64,000 bases of DNA from Campylobacter showae (GTDB lineage Bacteria > Campylobacterota > Campylobacteria > Campylobacterales > Campylobacteraceae): contig NZ_UWOK01000001.1 in the NCBI RefSeq assembly GCF_900573985.1, forward strand, positions 124,001 to 188,000. The letters run 5' to 3'. Position numbers and translations under genes: made by a program. The notes beneath the pieces are model-generated. The model made no database searches. It worked only from the letters and a program-made list of their open reading frames with translations, and had not been told where the DNA came from. Positions 25,933-33,241 of this stretch are shown one piece after another; positions within the stretch are counted from its first letter, which is position 1; every line of letters starts with the position of its first letter.

Positions 25933-27303
25933 TTACAATAAAATCAACGACGCAACCCAAACCGTCGCCATGCCTACGATACCCATGATAAAGGTAAGCA
26001 TCGTCTGAGTCTTGTAGCCCTGCTCCGGCGACATCTTGCTAAAGTTCGTAACGACCCAAAAATAGCTATCGTTAGCGTGCGAAACCGTCATCGCGCCCGC
26101 AGCTATCGCCATCACCGTTAGCACCGCGCCCATCTCGCTAGTTAGCCCCAACGCGCTCATCATCGAGCCGCTATCGGTGAAAAGCCCCATGATAGAGGCC
26201 GTCGTCGTAAGCGCCACGGTCGAGCTACCCTGAGCGGTCTTAATGATAGCCGAGATAACAAACGGGAAAAATATACCCACGGTGCCGATGAGATGGGCGT
26301 TTGCCTTCATAAACTCGACAAATCCGGCCTTAGCGATGACGTTACCCAGCACGCCGCCCGCAGCCGTGATGAAAAGGATCGGTCCGACGATCTTTAGCGT
26401 TTCGTTGGTCATGAGGTTAAATTCGCCAAGCTTGCCCGTTTTAGCCAGCAAGATGACGGCAAATAGCACGCCCACGCCGAGCGCAATGATCGGATTGCCC
26501 AAAAATAAAACGAAATTTGCAAACGAGCCTTTTAACTTTAGTATCGAGACGACCGAACCCAGCGCCATCAGCAAAATCGGCATAAAAATCGGCGCCAAGC
26601 TCAAAAACGCGCAAGGCAGCTTGCCGTGCTCTTTGATGATCTCGTCGTAGCTCTTGCCCACTTCGGCTAGATCATCTTTTAGGCTCACTTTTGCGCCGAT
26701 AGTTTTAGCAAAAAGATAGCCCGCGATGAGAACCGGTATCGAAACGACCGCGCCCACGGCGATGACTAGCAGTAGGTTGTGACCTACCCCCACGAGTCCG
26801 GCGGCCGCTATCGGGCCCGGCGTCGGCGGTATAAACACGTGCGAGGTGTATAGGCCGCACGAGAGCGCAACGGCCATAGCTACGGGGTTGGCGCCGATCT
26901 TTTCCTTTATCGCGCGGCGGATCGGATCTAGCACGACAAAGCCGCTATCGCAAAAGACCGGGATACCCACGATCCAGCCCATGATGAGCATGGCTAGCTC
27001 GGGGCGCTTGTCGCCTACGCAGCGCACGACCATGTCGGCTAGCTTTAGCGCCGCGCCCGTCTTTTCCAGCGCCATACCGATGAGCGCGCCCAGGATGATG
27101 ACGATGCCTATGCTTTTAAATATCCCGCTAAATCCCTCTCCGATGATCGCGGGAACCTTGACCAAGTCGATACCCGCGACGACGGCTAGAGCTAGCGAAA
27201 CGAGCATGATCGCTATAAAGGGGTGAACCCCGAACTTAGAAATCAGCACGATCATAACGACGACCGCGATGACGAAGCAGACAATGAGAGCAATACCGCT
27301 CAT
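25933..27303 (-). CDS. GntP-family gluconate/glycerate permease
   Basis: Inner-membrane sugar-acid/proton symporter of 456 residues with about 12-14 hydrophobic segments. Family features are VGIPVFCDSGFVVLDPIRRA near 112-131, SHVFIPPTPGPIAAAGLVG near 154, and ANDSYFWVVTNFS near 408. The downstream glycerate kinase gene suggests D-glycerate as substrate; gluconate is the family's classic substrate, and no gluconate kinase is seen. Substrate assignment is by context only. Confidence 0.85.
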   Translation of the reverse strand: MSGIALIVCFVIAVVVMIVLISKFGVHPFIAIMLVSLALAVVAGIDLVKVPAIIGEGFSGIFKSIGIVIILGALIGMALEKTGAALKLADMVVRCVGDKRPELAMLIMGWIVGIPVFCDSGFVVLDPIRRAIKEKIGANPVAMAVALSCGLYTSHVFIPPTPGPIAAAGLVGVGHNLLLVIAVGAVVSIPVLIAGYLFAKTIGAKVSLKDDLAEVGKSYDEIIKEHGKLPCAFLSLAPIFMPILLMALGSVVSILKLKGSFANFVLFLGNPIIALGVGVLFAVILLAKTGKLGEFNLMTNETLKIVGPILFITAAGGVLGNVIAKAGFVEFMKANAHLIGTVGIFFPFVISAIIKTAQGSSTVALTTTASIMGLFTDSGSMMSALGLTSEMGAVLTVMAIAAGAMTVSHANDSYFWVVTNFSKMSPEQGYKTQTMLTFIMGIVGMATVWVASLILL

Positions 27304-27764
27304 AACAGCTCCTTTCGGATAAAATTTTTGCCTAGCGCAATATTACCGAAATTTGTTTTTAAAATATCTAAATTAGATTTGAAATTTTAGTTTCATTTTA
27401 TAAAACGAGTGAATTTGACGGCCGATTACTTTTGCGGTAAGTGTGCGGGCAGCTTTGGCGCGGTTAAATTTTGTTTTGAATTTAGGTTCGAATTTGGAGC
27501 AAATTTATCACAAAAAATGACTTGCGAGGTTAAATTTACGATATTATAATTCGTAAAACAAGCGTCATATTTGACGGCTAGCACTTCCCGAAGCTCAAAT
27601 TTAACTCCGCCTTAAGCCTTACGGCACTATCATTTTATCAATGATTTGCAAAAGACGCTAAGCGGTCAAATTTAAAGCGATTGCGGGATTTATTGACCCG
27701 CAAATTTTAGGCACGAGACAAAACGTATCGTCTCTATTTTGCCGACAACCAAAAAGGATACGCT
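27304..27764. promoter_or_regulatory. Divergent spacer upstream of the GntP gene and an unknown gene
   Basis: 461 bases without a supported ORF. On the plus strand TATAAT at 27545-27550 is a good -10. A 7 bp hairpin TTGCGGG/CCCGCAA (27681-27703) followed by ATTTTAG resembles a terminator or leader structure, and a short inverted pair GAGAC/GTCTC lies at 27715-27734 just before the gene at 27765. On the minus strand a TAATAT near 27342 could serve the permease. Nothing here identifies a regulator. Confidence 0.4.
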
Positions 27765-28646
27765 ATGGGTATGATAATCTTACTTTTTTACGTTATTCCT
27801 TATTTGGCAGTTAGTACTGTAGTTATGGTTATCACTGTAAAATACGCTAAGAAAATTTGGATCAGAGGCATAGTAGCGGCCGCGCTATTTCTAATCCCCA
27901 CTTACGACATCATCATCACAAACATTCTTGGGGCGTATTACTGCGCTACCGCTCCAAAGGCCTTTATAAAGGAGACGGTAGAGTATCCGGAGAGTATATA
28001 CTTTGAGGATAATGTTCGTCCCTTTGAGGATGCAAACATAAACTGGATCAAGGGGAGGTTTGTCGACGGTATCCATATAAAAACTTTGGCTTTAAATTTG
28101 CCCGACGGAAACGTGACCGTTTTTTCATTTAATGAGAATTCCAGCGAATTAAAAGAATATGAAGAAACCGAGAAAGAGCTTGATAAGGCCATGGGCATCT
28201 GCGATACTCTAGAAAAAGAAGTACGCAAAAAGCTTGAAGATGGAATAATAAAATATAAATCGGACGAGCATAGTAGGTATATAAATAAAATTGATATACA
28301 AAAAGAGTCGATATTTAAGCTCATGAATAAATCAAAAGAGATTCGGAATAAAATGATCATACAAACAACTACTACAAAAGATAAAATACCAAAAACGAAC
28401 TATACCGCAAAATTTGACGAGATTAAGCTAGATAAATTTAGCTCAAATTTTCTCATCGCTACCGAATTCAAGCTGATAAACAATAAAACATCCGAGATAA
28501 TCGCATACAAAAGGGAGTATCATAACTATTACTACAATATGTTTCCGAACCTATCGACGGGAGGCAAAATAAATTGGAAATCGTTTTGTGATTGCGAAAA
28601 GTTGGATAAAGAAATAGGAGTTATATTTTTGGATGAATATTTATAA
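27765..28646 (+). CDS. Hypothetical membrane-anchored protein
   Basis: 293 residues preceded by AAAAGGA. Two N-terminal membrane helices (about 2-24 and 34-56) are followed by a soluble, lysine- and glutamate-rich region with a predicted coiled coil (about 125-205, ELKEYEETEKELDKAMGI and LEKEVRKKLEDG). No domain is recognised. The coding sequence is more AT-rich than its neighbours and lies beside a truncated duplicate of the ankyrin-gene 5' end, both signs of an accessory locus. Cysteines near the end are in SFCDCEKL. Confidence 0.6.
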   Translation: MGMIILLFYVIPYLAVSTVVMVITVKYAKKIWIRGIVAAALFLIPTYDIIITNILGAYYCATAPKAFIKETVEYPESIYFEDNVRPFEDANINWIKGRFVDGIHIKTLALNLPDGNVTVFSFNENSSELKEYEETEKELDKAMGICDTLEKEVRKKLEDGIIKYKSDEHSRYINKIDIQKESIFKLMNKSKEIRNKMIIQTTTTKDKIPKTNYTAKFDEIKLDKFSSNFLIATEFKLINNKTSEIIAYKREYHNYYYNMFPNLSTGGKINWKSFCDCEKLDKEIGVIFLDEYL

Positions 28647-28729
28647 ATATCGCCTATCCAAACAAAGCGATTAAAATTAACATCCGGCTCTCGACTCGAA
28701 ATTTATTTGGCAAAGCCAAGTCGATAAAT

Positions 28730-28837
28730 TTAATTGACAAATTTAGCAAACAGTCCGTACTTATCCGCCAAAAGATAAAGTCCTAAAAATAGCGCGGCGT
28801 ACAAAACGGTTTTAAATATTTTTAGCAAGACGTGCAA
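28730..28837 (-). pseudogene. Truncated duplicate of the ankyrin-gene N-terminus
   Basis: A 35-codon ORF with a TTG start, HVLLKIFKTVLYAALFLGL then YLLADKYGLFAKF, nearly identical to the first 33 residues of the full ankyrin-repeat gene at 57929. It ends VN-stop where the similarity stops. About 85 bases of upstream DNA are also shared. It encodes only a membrane anchor. It is best read as a remnant of a duplicated gene, although a small membrane protein cannot be excluded. Confidence 0.75.
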
Positions 28838-28924
28838 ATTTGATCCTTTTGCTTCGTTAAATTTGCGAAATCTTAGCCAAATGGTGGTTAAATTTGAGTG
28901 AAATTTGGATGAGAAATTTGGAAA
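28738..28924 (-). repeat. Inverted copy of 57841-58026
   Basis: The reverse complement of this stretch matches 57841-58026 at about nine bases in ten by eye, from the ATTTCTCATCC upstream block through the shared CAAAAGGATC ribosome-binding region and membrane-helix codons to GGACTGTTT. Beyond those ends the sequences differ. The two copies are inverted and about 29 kb apart. Confidence 0.85.
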
Positions 28925-28947
28925 ATGCAGGAGTAAATTTGAGCAGG

Positions 28948-29370
28948 TTACCTCAATCTTTTTAGTCGAGTTTTTGAAATTTTATATATTTTCGAGCTCG
29001 CGTTTTGGCTGAAATTTTGATCCACGACCTCGTCAGCCGCCGCCCTCGCCCACTCTTCGTCGAAGTTTTGTCCGTTTAAATTTGCACTGCTAGAGTAGAG
29101 CCAGTCAAATTGCCTCAAAAACTCCTCGTGAGCGCACCCTTTGACTACGCGTACAGCCTTGGCGTTCGGATATAAAAACGTCGTTTTTCTCGCACGGCGC
29201 ACTAAATTTTTAAATTTAGCAGGCACGCGAGCGAGATTTTTTAGCTCGCTAAGCTTTGCCGTCGTTATGAGGCAGGGTTTGTCCGCCGCTCGGCGTTTGA
29301 GCGCGTTTATCTCGCAAAAATCCTTACTCAAAAATCCCGCCGTCGTATCGGTCTGCGCCAAATAAATCAT
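28948..29370 (-). CDS. Sua5/YciO/YrdC-type domain protein
   Basis: 140 residues starting MIYLAQTDTTAGFLSKDF, matching the YrdC-fold entry segment (TDT-xxGF). KPCLITTAKLSEL and the later DWLYSSSANLNGQNFDEEWA, with its SSANxxG motif, complete the pattern. The start at 29370 follows GGAGAAAAAT; an upstream ATG at 29478 adds 36 basic residues and no ribosome-binding site. Family members include TsaC/Sua5, which make threonylcarbamoyl-AMP for tRNA t6A, but this short form is divergent and may not be the main t6A enzyme. Confidence 0.7.
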   Translation of the reverse strand: MIYLAQTDTTAGFLSKDFCEINALKRRAADKPCLITTAKLSELKNLARVPAKFKNLVRRARKTTFLYPNAKAVRVVKGCAHEEFLRQFDWLYSSSANLNGQNFDEEWARAAADEVVDQNFSQNASSKIYKISKTRLKRLR

Positions 29371-29634
29371 ATTTTTCTCCGAATTTAATCTCTTAAACAT
29401 CGCTCGCGCCCGGCTTACCACAAATTTTACTACGATTTTTGCCCGAAACGAGCGCATAAAAACGTCGCAAATCAGCACCTAATTTTATCTAAAACTTAGG
29501 CCAAGCCTAGTTTCAATCACACCCGAGCCGCCTCGCTTGCAAAAATTGCTTCTTCGAGCTTTTTCTTCTTTACAAAAAGGATGCGCTTATGATTTGATTA
29601 AATTTAACGCGATTACGCCTTGCCGCGTTAAATT

Positions 29635-30540
29635 TTACGCCTTTTTCCTATCTTTAGCCAGCAAAAATATGCACGAGATTATAAGCGTAAAGCCCGCAAA
29701 ATCAAGAAACACGAACTCCGTCCCCAGCCAAAAATAGGCAAACGCCGCCGCGCTCACCGGCTCTATGCACGCGATCATGCTCGCCCTGCTCGCGCCTATT
29801 ATCTTTAGCCCCGTCATGTAAAAGCTAAACGCGCATATCGTGCCTAAAATCACCACCGCGACAAGCGCCGCAAAGCCGTCTGCGTCGCTCACGCCGCCCA
29901 GCTGCCAAACCCGCGTGTAAAGCGCAAGCGCGCCGCCGCCGATGACCATGCCCCAGCCTAAATTTAACGCGACGGGGTATTTTTGATTTAGCTTAGTCGG
30001 GATGAGACTATAAATCACGACGCCAAGCGCGCTAATGAGGCACCAAACCAGCGCCTCTGCGCTGATAACGAGCGAGCCAAGATCGCCGTGAGTGGCGAGC
30101 AACACGACGCCCAGCACCGCAAAAATGAGCGCGATGAGCTCGACCTTTTTAGGCGCGCGTCGTTCTAAAAAGCAAACGACGGCAAGGATGAGCGCGGGCG
30201 CGGAGTACTGGATCACGGTCGCGACGGCGGCGTTTGAGAGCTCGACACCGCAAAAGTACGAATACTGCGTCATCATAAGCCCAAAAAACGCGTAGATGAG
30301 CAGCTGCGGCAATAGCGCGCGATCTTTTAGCGGTGCGAGGGCTAGGCGCGGCGAACGAGCGATATAATACGCTACCATCGCAAGCCCGGCGAGGCCTAGG
30401 CGGTAGGGCACGAGCCAGTCGGCGCTGACGCCTTTTTGCGTGAACAGATACTGCCCGCAAACACTGCTAAATCCCCATAATACGCCGCCAAGAAGCGTGA
30501 TAAATACGCCAAAAAATTCGCTTTTTACTAGATTTTTCAT
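29635..30540 (-). CDS. EamA-family (DMT superfamily) transporter
   Basis: Inner-membrane protein of 301 residues with ten predicted helices in two EamA repeats (about 10-140 and 155-295). Features are GGVLWGFSSVCGQYLF near 18, VIQYSAPALILAVVCFLERR near 105, and IEPVSAAAFAYFWLGTEF near 263, the usual EamA positions. Substrate unknown; relatives export amino acids or other metabolites. Located between the YrdC gene and the restriction-modification locus. Confidence 0.88.
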   Translation of the reverse strand: MKNLVKSEFFGVFITLLGGVLWGFSSVCGQYLFTQKGVSADWLVPYRLGLAGLAMVAYYIARSPRLALAPLKDRALLPQLLIYAFFGLMMTQYSYFCGVELSNAAVATVIQYSAPALILAVVCFLERRAPKKVELIALIFAVLGVVLLATHGDLGSLVISAEALVWCLISALGVVIYSLIPTKLNQKYPVALNLGWGMVIGGGALALYTRVWQLGGVSDADGFAALVAVVILGTICAFSFYMTGLKIIGASRASMIACIEPVSAAAFAYFWLGTEFVFLDFAGFTLIISCIFLLAKDRKKA

Positions 30541-30571
30541 TGCGCGATTATAGCTAAAAATTTCGGCCTAA

Positions 30572-31369
30572 TCAATCTAACTTATTAATATCCAAAATCC
30601 TACGCCTAAAAAGGTCAAAATTCGCGTCGAGTTCGCTTTTACGGTTTATAGAAATTTCTATAAATTCCCGCTCTTTTTCGATGCCGACGAATTTTCTCCC
30701 GAGTAAATTTGCCGCGATACCCGTCGTCGAAGAGCCGGCAAACGGATCGCAAATCATGCTATTTTCGTTGCTCGCCATCAATATAAGCCTTATCAAAAGA
30801 GAAAGTGGCTTTTGTGTAGGGTGCTTACCGCAAGCCTTTTCCCACGGCGCTATCGCAGGAAAGCTCCAAACGTCTTTCATTTGCTTATCGTCGTTTAGCT
30901 TTTTCATCAGTTCGTAGTTGAAAATATGCTTAAATTTCTCGCTTTTTCTTGCCCAGATTATTTGCTCGGTGCTATGCGTGAGGTATCGGCAGCTGAAATT
31001 TGGCGGCGGGTTGGTCTTTTGCCAAGTGATGATGTTTAAAATTTTATAGTCTAACTTTTGCAAAGCGCGCCCGATCGAAAAAATATTGTGATACGTTCCA
31101 CTTATCATTACGCTACCGTTGTCCGTGAGCGTATCTTTGGCAAGAGCGAGCCATCTGAGATTAAATTTATCTATCTCATCGATGCCGTAGCTTTTGTCCC
31201 ACTCGCCCTTGTTTACGCTTACGATTTGCCCGCTTTGGATGCTAAGCCCGTCGTTTGAGAGAAAATACGGCGGATCGGCAAAAATGAGGTCAAACTCTCC
31301 CTTAAATTTAGGCAAAATTTCAAAACAATCGCCTTTAAAAAGCTTAAAATCATCGGATAGCTTAAACAT
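30572..31369 (-). CDS. dpnA: DpnA-like (beta-class) N6-adenine DNA methyltransferase
   Basis: Predicted to methylate adenine in GATC and protect against the neighbouring DpnII-type nuclease. It is 265 residues. Catalytic motif IV is FADPPYFLSN near 30 and comes before the AdoMet motif I, DPFAGSSTTG near 208, the beta-class order. NIITWQKTNPPPNFSCRYLT and KHPTQKPLSLL match the DpnA type closely from memory. The start overlaps the last codons of the restriction gene by 8 bases, so its translation may be coupled to that gene. No DpnM-like alpha-class partner is visible. Confidence 0.9.
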   Translation of the reverse strand: MFKLSDDFKLFKGDCFEILPKFKGEFDLIFADPPYFLSNDGLSIQSGQIVSVNKGEWDKSYGIDEIDKFNLRWLALAKDTLTDNGSVMISGTYHNIFSIGRALQKLDYKILNIITWQKTNPPPNFSCRYLTHSTEQIIWARKSEKFKHIFNYELMKKLNDDKQMKDVWSFPAIAPWEKACGKHPTQKPLSLLIRLILMASNENSMICDPFAGSSTTGIAANLLGRKFVGIEKEREFIEISINRKSELDANFDLFRRRILDINKLD

Positions 31370-31718
31370 TTTTAAGCTCTTTTACGAAATAATGAAGCGT
31401 GGCAAGATTATAAATTTTAACGCTTTTGTAGGCCTCTTCAATCTTGTTTTTAGCGGCACGCCAGCCCTGTCCGTCCGTTATCCAGACAAATTTATATCCG
31501 CTGCAAAGCGAGATTTTTTGCGCTATTTCGATATAAGATCTTGCGACTTCATTTAGCTTCGAGCCGCCCGTGCTGTAAAAATTAGCTTCTATCAGATACG
31601 TTACGCCGCCCGCGGCTATAACGAAATCAAAAATCTTTTGATCGCTTCCTAAATTTAGAGGGAATTTTTTGCTGCTAACTTCAGTTTGAAAGCAGATATT
31701 TTCACTCTTTTTAAGCAA
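31362..31718 (-). pseudogene. C-terminal catalytic fragment of the DpnII-type endonuclease
   Basis: Open for 118 codons from an incidental ATG at 31718. It contains the PD-(D/E)xK-like core: FDFVIAAGG, then YLIEANFYSTGGSKLNEVAR and KFVWITDGQGW. Its first residues KSENICFQ duplicate the end of the inverted middle piece. No convincing ribosome-binding site precedes it, so separate expression is doubtful. Confidence 0.85.
31685..31715 (+). repeat. Left inverted repeat of the invertible segment
   Basis: Contains the perfect 14-base core CAGATATTTTCACT (31693-31706), extended outward by TTTGAAAG, which matches its partner except for the last base. Inward, CTTTTTAAG has three extra bases, a whole codon, relative to the partner, so recombination keeps the reading frame. 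In coding terms it encodes DIFT or, on the other strand, SENICFQ. Confidence 0.85.
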
Positions 31719-32033
31719 AATAAAGAGTGCTTTGATACGCTAAATTTGCTCATAGCCGTTCGAGATAAAAATACGGACGTAGTCGCGGCAAGCGGCAAAC
31801 TAACGAAGCTTGAAACATATTTTGAAAGTCCCGAAAAAATTTACGAGTTTTGTAAAGAAACGGGACTGGATAAAATTTTTATGGACGCAAAGATAAAGAA
31901 TTTGCACGATTACGTGTTTGGCGTGGAAGTCGGGCTCGATACGAACGCGCGAAAAAATCGCGGAGGCGTAAATTTCGTGCGAACGATTTCAGAGTATCTT
32001 AAAAGTGAAAATATCTGTTTTCAAATCCTTTGA
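31686..32033 (+). pseudogene. Inverted middle fragment of the DpnII-type endonuclease
   Basis: Plus-strand ORF, starting KADIFTLFKQNKECFDTLNL, with KIYEFCKETGLDKIFMD and YVFGVEVGLDTNARKNRGG, the part of DpnII between the N-terminal helical domain and the nuclease core. It ends YLKSENICFQ followed by three stray codons. Its ends repeat, in frame, the broken ends of the two minus-strand pieces (DIFT and SENICFQ). Confidence 0.85.
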
Positions 32034-32183
32034 ACCGAGTAAAAAATCAAGCGTGTGGAGCTTGATAGAAACGGCTTTTAGATTTTTGCCGCATTTTTCA
32101 AAGTCGGTAAAGTAGTCAAGGCTTGCATTTGTTTTTCTAAGCGAACGTAAAAAGTCATCGAATTTCGTTAAATTTGGTTCCAT
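31989..32183 (-). pseudogene. N-terminal fragment of the DpnII-type endonuclease
   Basis: 64 codons from ATG 32183: MEPNLTKFDDFLRSLRKT, YFTDFEKCGKNL, and LDFLLGSKDLKTDIFT, the DpnII N-terminal helical region. After the repeat core it runs into the inverted segment and stops within FKIL. AGGAAATTT before the ATG is a proper ribosome-binding site, so a short truncated peptide may be made in this orientation. Confidence 0.85.
31998..32025 (-). repeat. Right inverted repeat of the invertible segment
   Basis: AGTGAAAATATCTG (32004-32017) is the exact reverse complement of the left core. The outward TTTTCAAA (32018-32025) matches with one difference. The pair defines a segment of about 300 bp whose orientation decides whether the endonuclease frame is intact. 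Confidence 0.85.
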
Positions 32184-32190
32184 AAATTTC

Positions 32191-32382
32191 CTAAATTTCA
32201 GTTTTCGGCTCGTCCGCGATCGTCGCTTTAAAGTCCGCGCAGACGAAGTTCTCTGCACTCAAAACGATCTCACAATTTTCGTAAGCCGCCCGGACGATCT
32301 TACACGCTTCTTCTTTATTTTTCGCTTTAATAACGACTCTTCTCGCCGAGGTTTCGACGATCTCTACTTCAAATTCTTTCAT
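32191..32382 (-). CDS. dpnD: DpnD/PcfM-family small protein
   Basis: 63 residues, beginning MKEFEVEIVETSARRVVIKA, then NKEEACKIVRAAYENCEIVL and FVCADFKATI. This is the DpnD/PcfM pattern, a small domain named from the pneumococcal Dpn cassette, where its function is unknown. It stops 7 bases before the endonuclease start, so both are probably translated from one mRNA. Its presence supports reading this as a Dpn-type locus. Confidence 0.8.
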   Translation of the reverse strand: MKEFEVEIVETSARRVVIKAKNKEEACKIVRAAYENCEIVLSAENFVCADFKATIADEPKTEI

Positions 32383-32420
32383 TGTTTTCTATTTATTTTT
32401 GCACTTATCGCAATAGTCCG

Positions 32421-33056
32421 CTAAATTTTTCTAATCGGCAGTCTAATTATCGTTTTGCATTTTTGCGGGTCGATTTTTCTAGGGTCGCTTAGGTAGATTT
32501 CGTGATGCGCTCTTTGCTCGCCAAAGTCCTTTGCATAGCCGTTTGCGGCGATAAACTCGTCTATTTTAGCAACACTCCCTGGCTCGTCGTCAAAGCTGCC
32601 TATGTGTAAAATTTGCGCACAAAGCCCCTCATCTATCGTCAAAAACTCCGTCGCGCCGCAGTCGATCTTTTTCTTTTTTGCGGCTTGCTCTACCGCCCAG
32701 TCGAAATTTTCTCGCGCGATAAAATCTGGCAGTCTAATCGCGCTAATCCAGCTAAAATCGCTCTTTCTAGCGTAGTCTGCCTCGCCGCAAGCCGAGCCGC
32801 TTTGCCGCCAAAATCCCTCTAACGGCGGTACGACGTATTCAAAAAGGCCATCTATTTTATAATCGGTTTTGTAGCTCATTTTTAGCGCGTAACTCACGGC
32901 GTAAAGTACCTCTATCGCACGCTGATACGCACCGCCGGACTCATTTGGGTCGCCTTCGCCACGGATACAAACGAAATTTGCGGGCGGGACGATTAAAATT
33001 TGCGGCGTCTGCTTTGGCGCATAAAGCTCTTTAAACTCTTTTTTAAAATCAAACAT
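32421..33056 (-). CDS. GyrI-like small-molecule-binding domain protein
   Basis: 211 residues, beginning MFDFKKEFKELYAPKQTPQI, followed by FVCIRGEGDPNESGGAYQRA and YVVPPLEGFW, a GyrI-like (SRPBCC/effector-binding) pattern seen in cytoplasmic stand-alone proteins. Its role is unknown. It ends 38 bases before dpnD on the same strand, so a promoter upstream of it could also drive the restriction-modification genes. Confidence 0.8.
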   Translation of the reverse strand: MFDFKKEFKELYAPKQTPQILIVPPANFVCIRGEGDPNESGGAYQRAIEVLYAVSYALKMSYKTDYKIDGLFEYVVPPLEGFWRQSGSACGEADYARKSDFSWISAIRLPDFIARENFDWAVEQAAKKKKIDCGATEFLTIDEGLCAQILHIGSFDDEPGSVAKIDEFIAANGYAKDFGEQRAHHEIYLSDPRKIDPQKCKTIIRLPIRKI

Positions 33057-33241
33057 TTTCGCTCCTTTTTGCTGGGTAAAATTTAGCTGAAATTTTACTA
33101 TTTCGCATCGCCCAAAACGCTAGAAGTAAAATTTAATCTCATCTAAACAAATTCCAGCCGTGAAATTAGAGAGCTAAATTTAAGCTTTTATTTAACACAA
33201 AAACTGGGCGCGAGGGCAAATTTAACGATTTTAGTTTAGCC

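Larger units (their letters stand above)
31362..32183 (-). pseudogene. dpnB: DpnII-type restriction endonuclease gene split by an internal inversion (OFF state)
   Basis: The locus holds all of a DpnII-family endonuclease (GATC-cutting family), but its middle third is on the opposite strand. Minus-strand reading from ATG 32183 (after AGGAAATTT) gives FDDFLRSLRKT...LLGSKDLKTDIFT and stops at 31989. The middle (VGLDTNARKNRGGVNF and similar) reads on the plus strand. The C-terminal part, with the catalytic FDFVI...YLIEANFYSTGGSKLNE, resumes on the minus strand to 31362. Re-inverting between the flanking inverted repeats joins all three in frame: 822 bases, 273 residues with no stop, close to DpnII's length. 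As drawn, the enzyme should not be made. Confidence 0.9.

Noticed and set aside
31686..32033. Plus-strand ORF as an independent gene
   Set aside because: It is the middle of the DpnII-type nuclease and its ends repeat the broken ends of the flanking pieces; there is no ribosome-binding site of its own.
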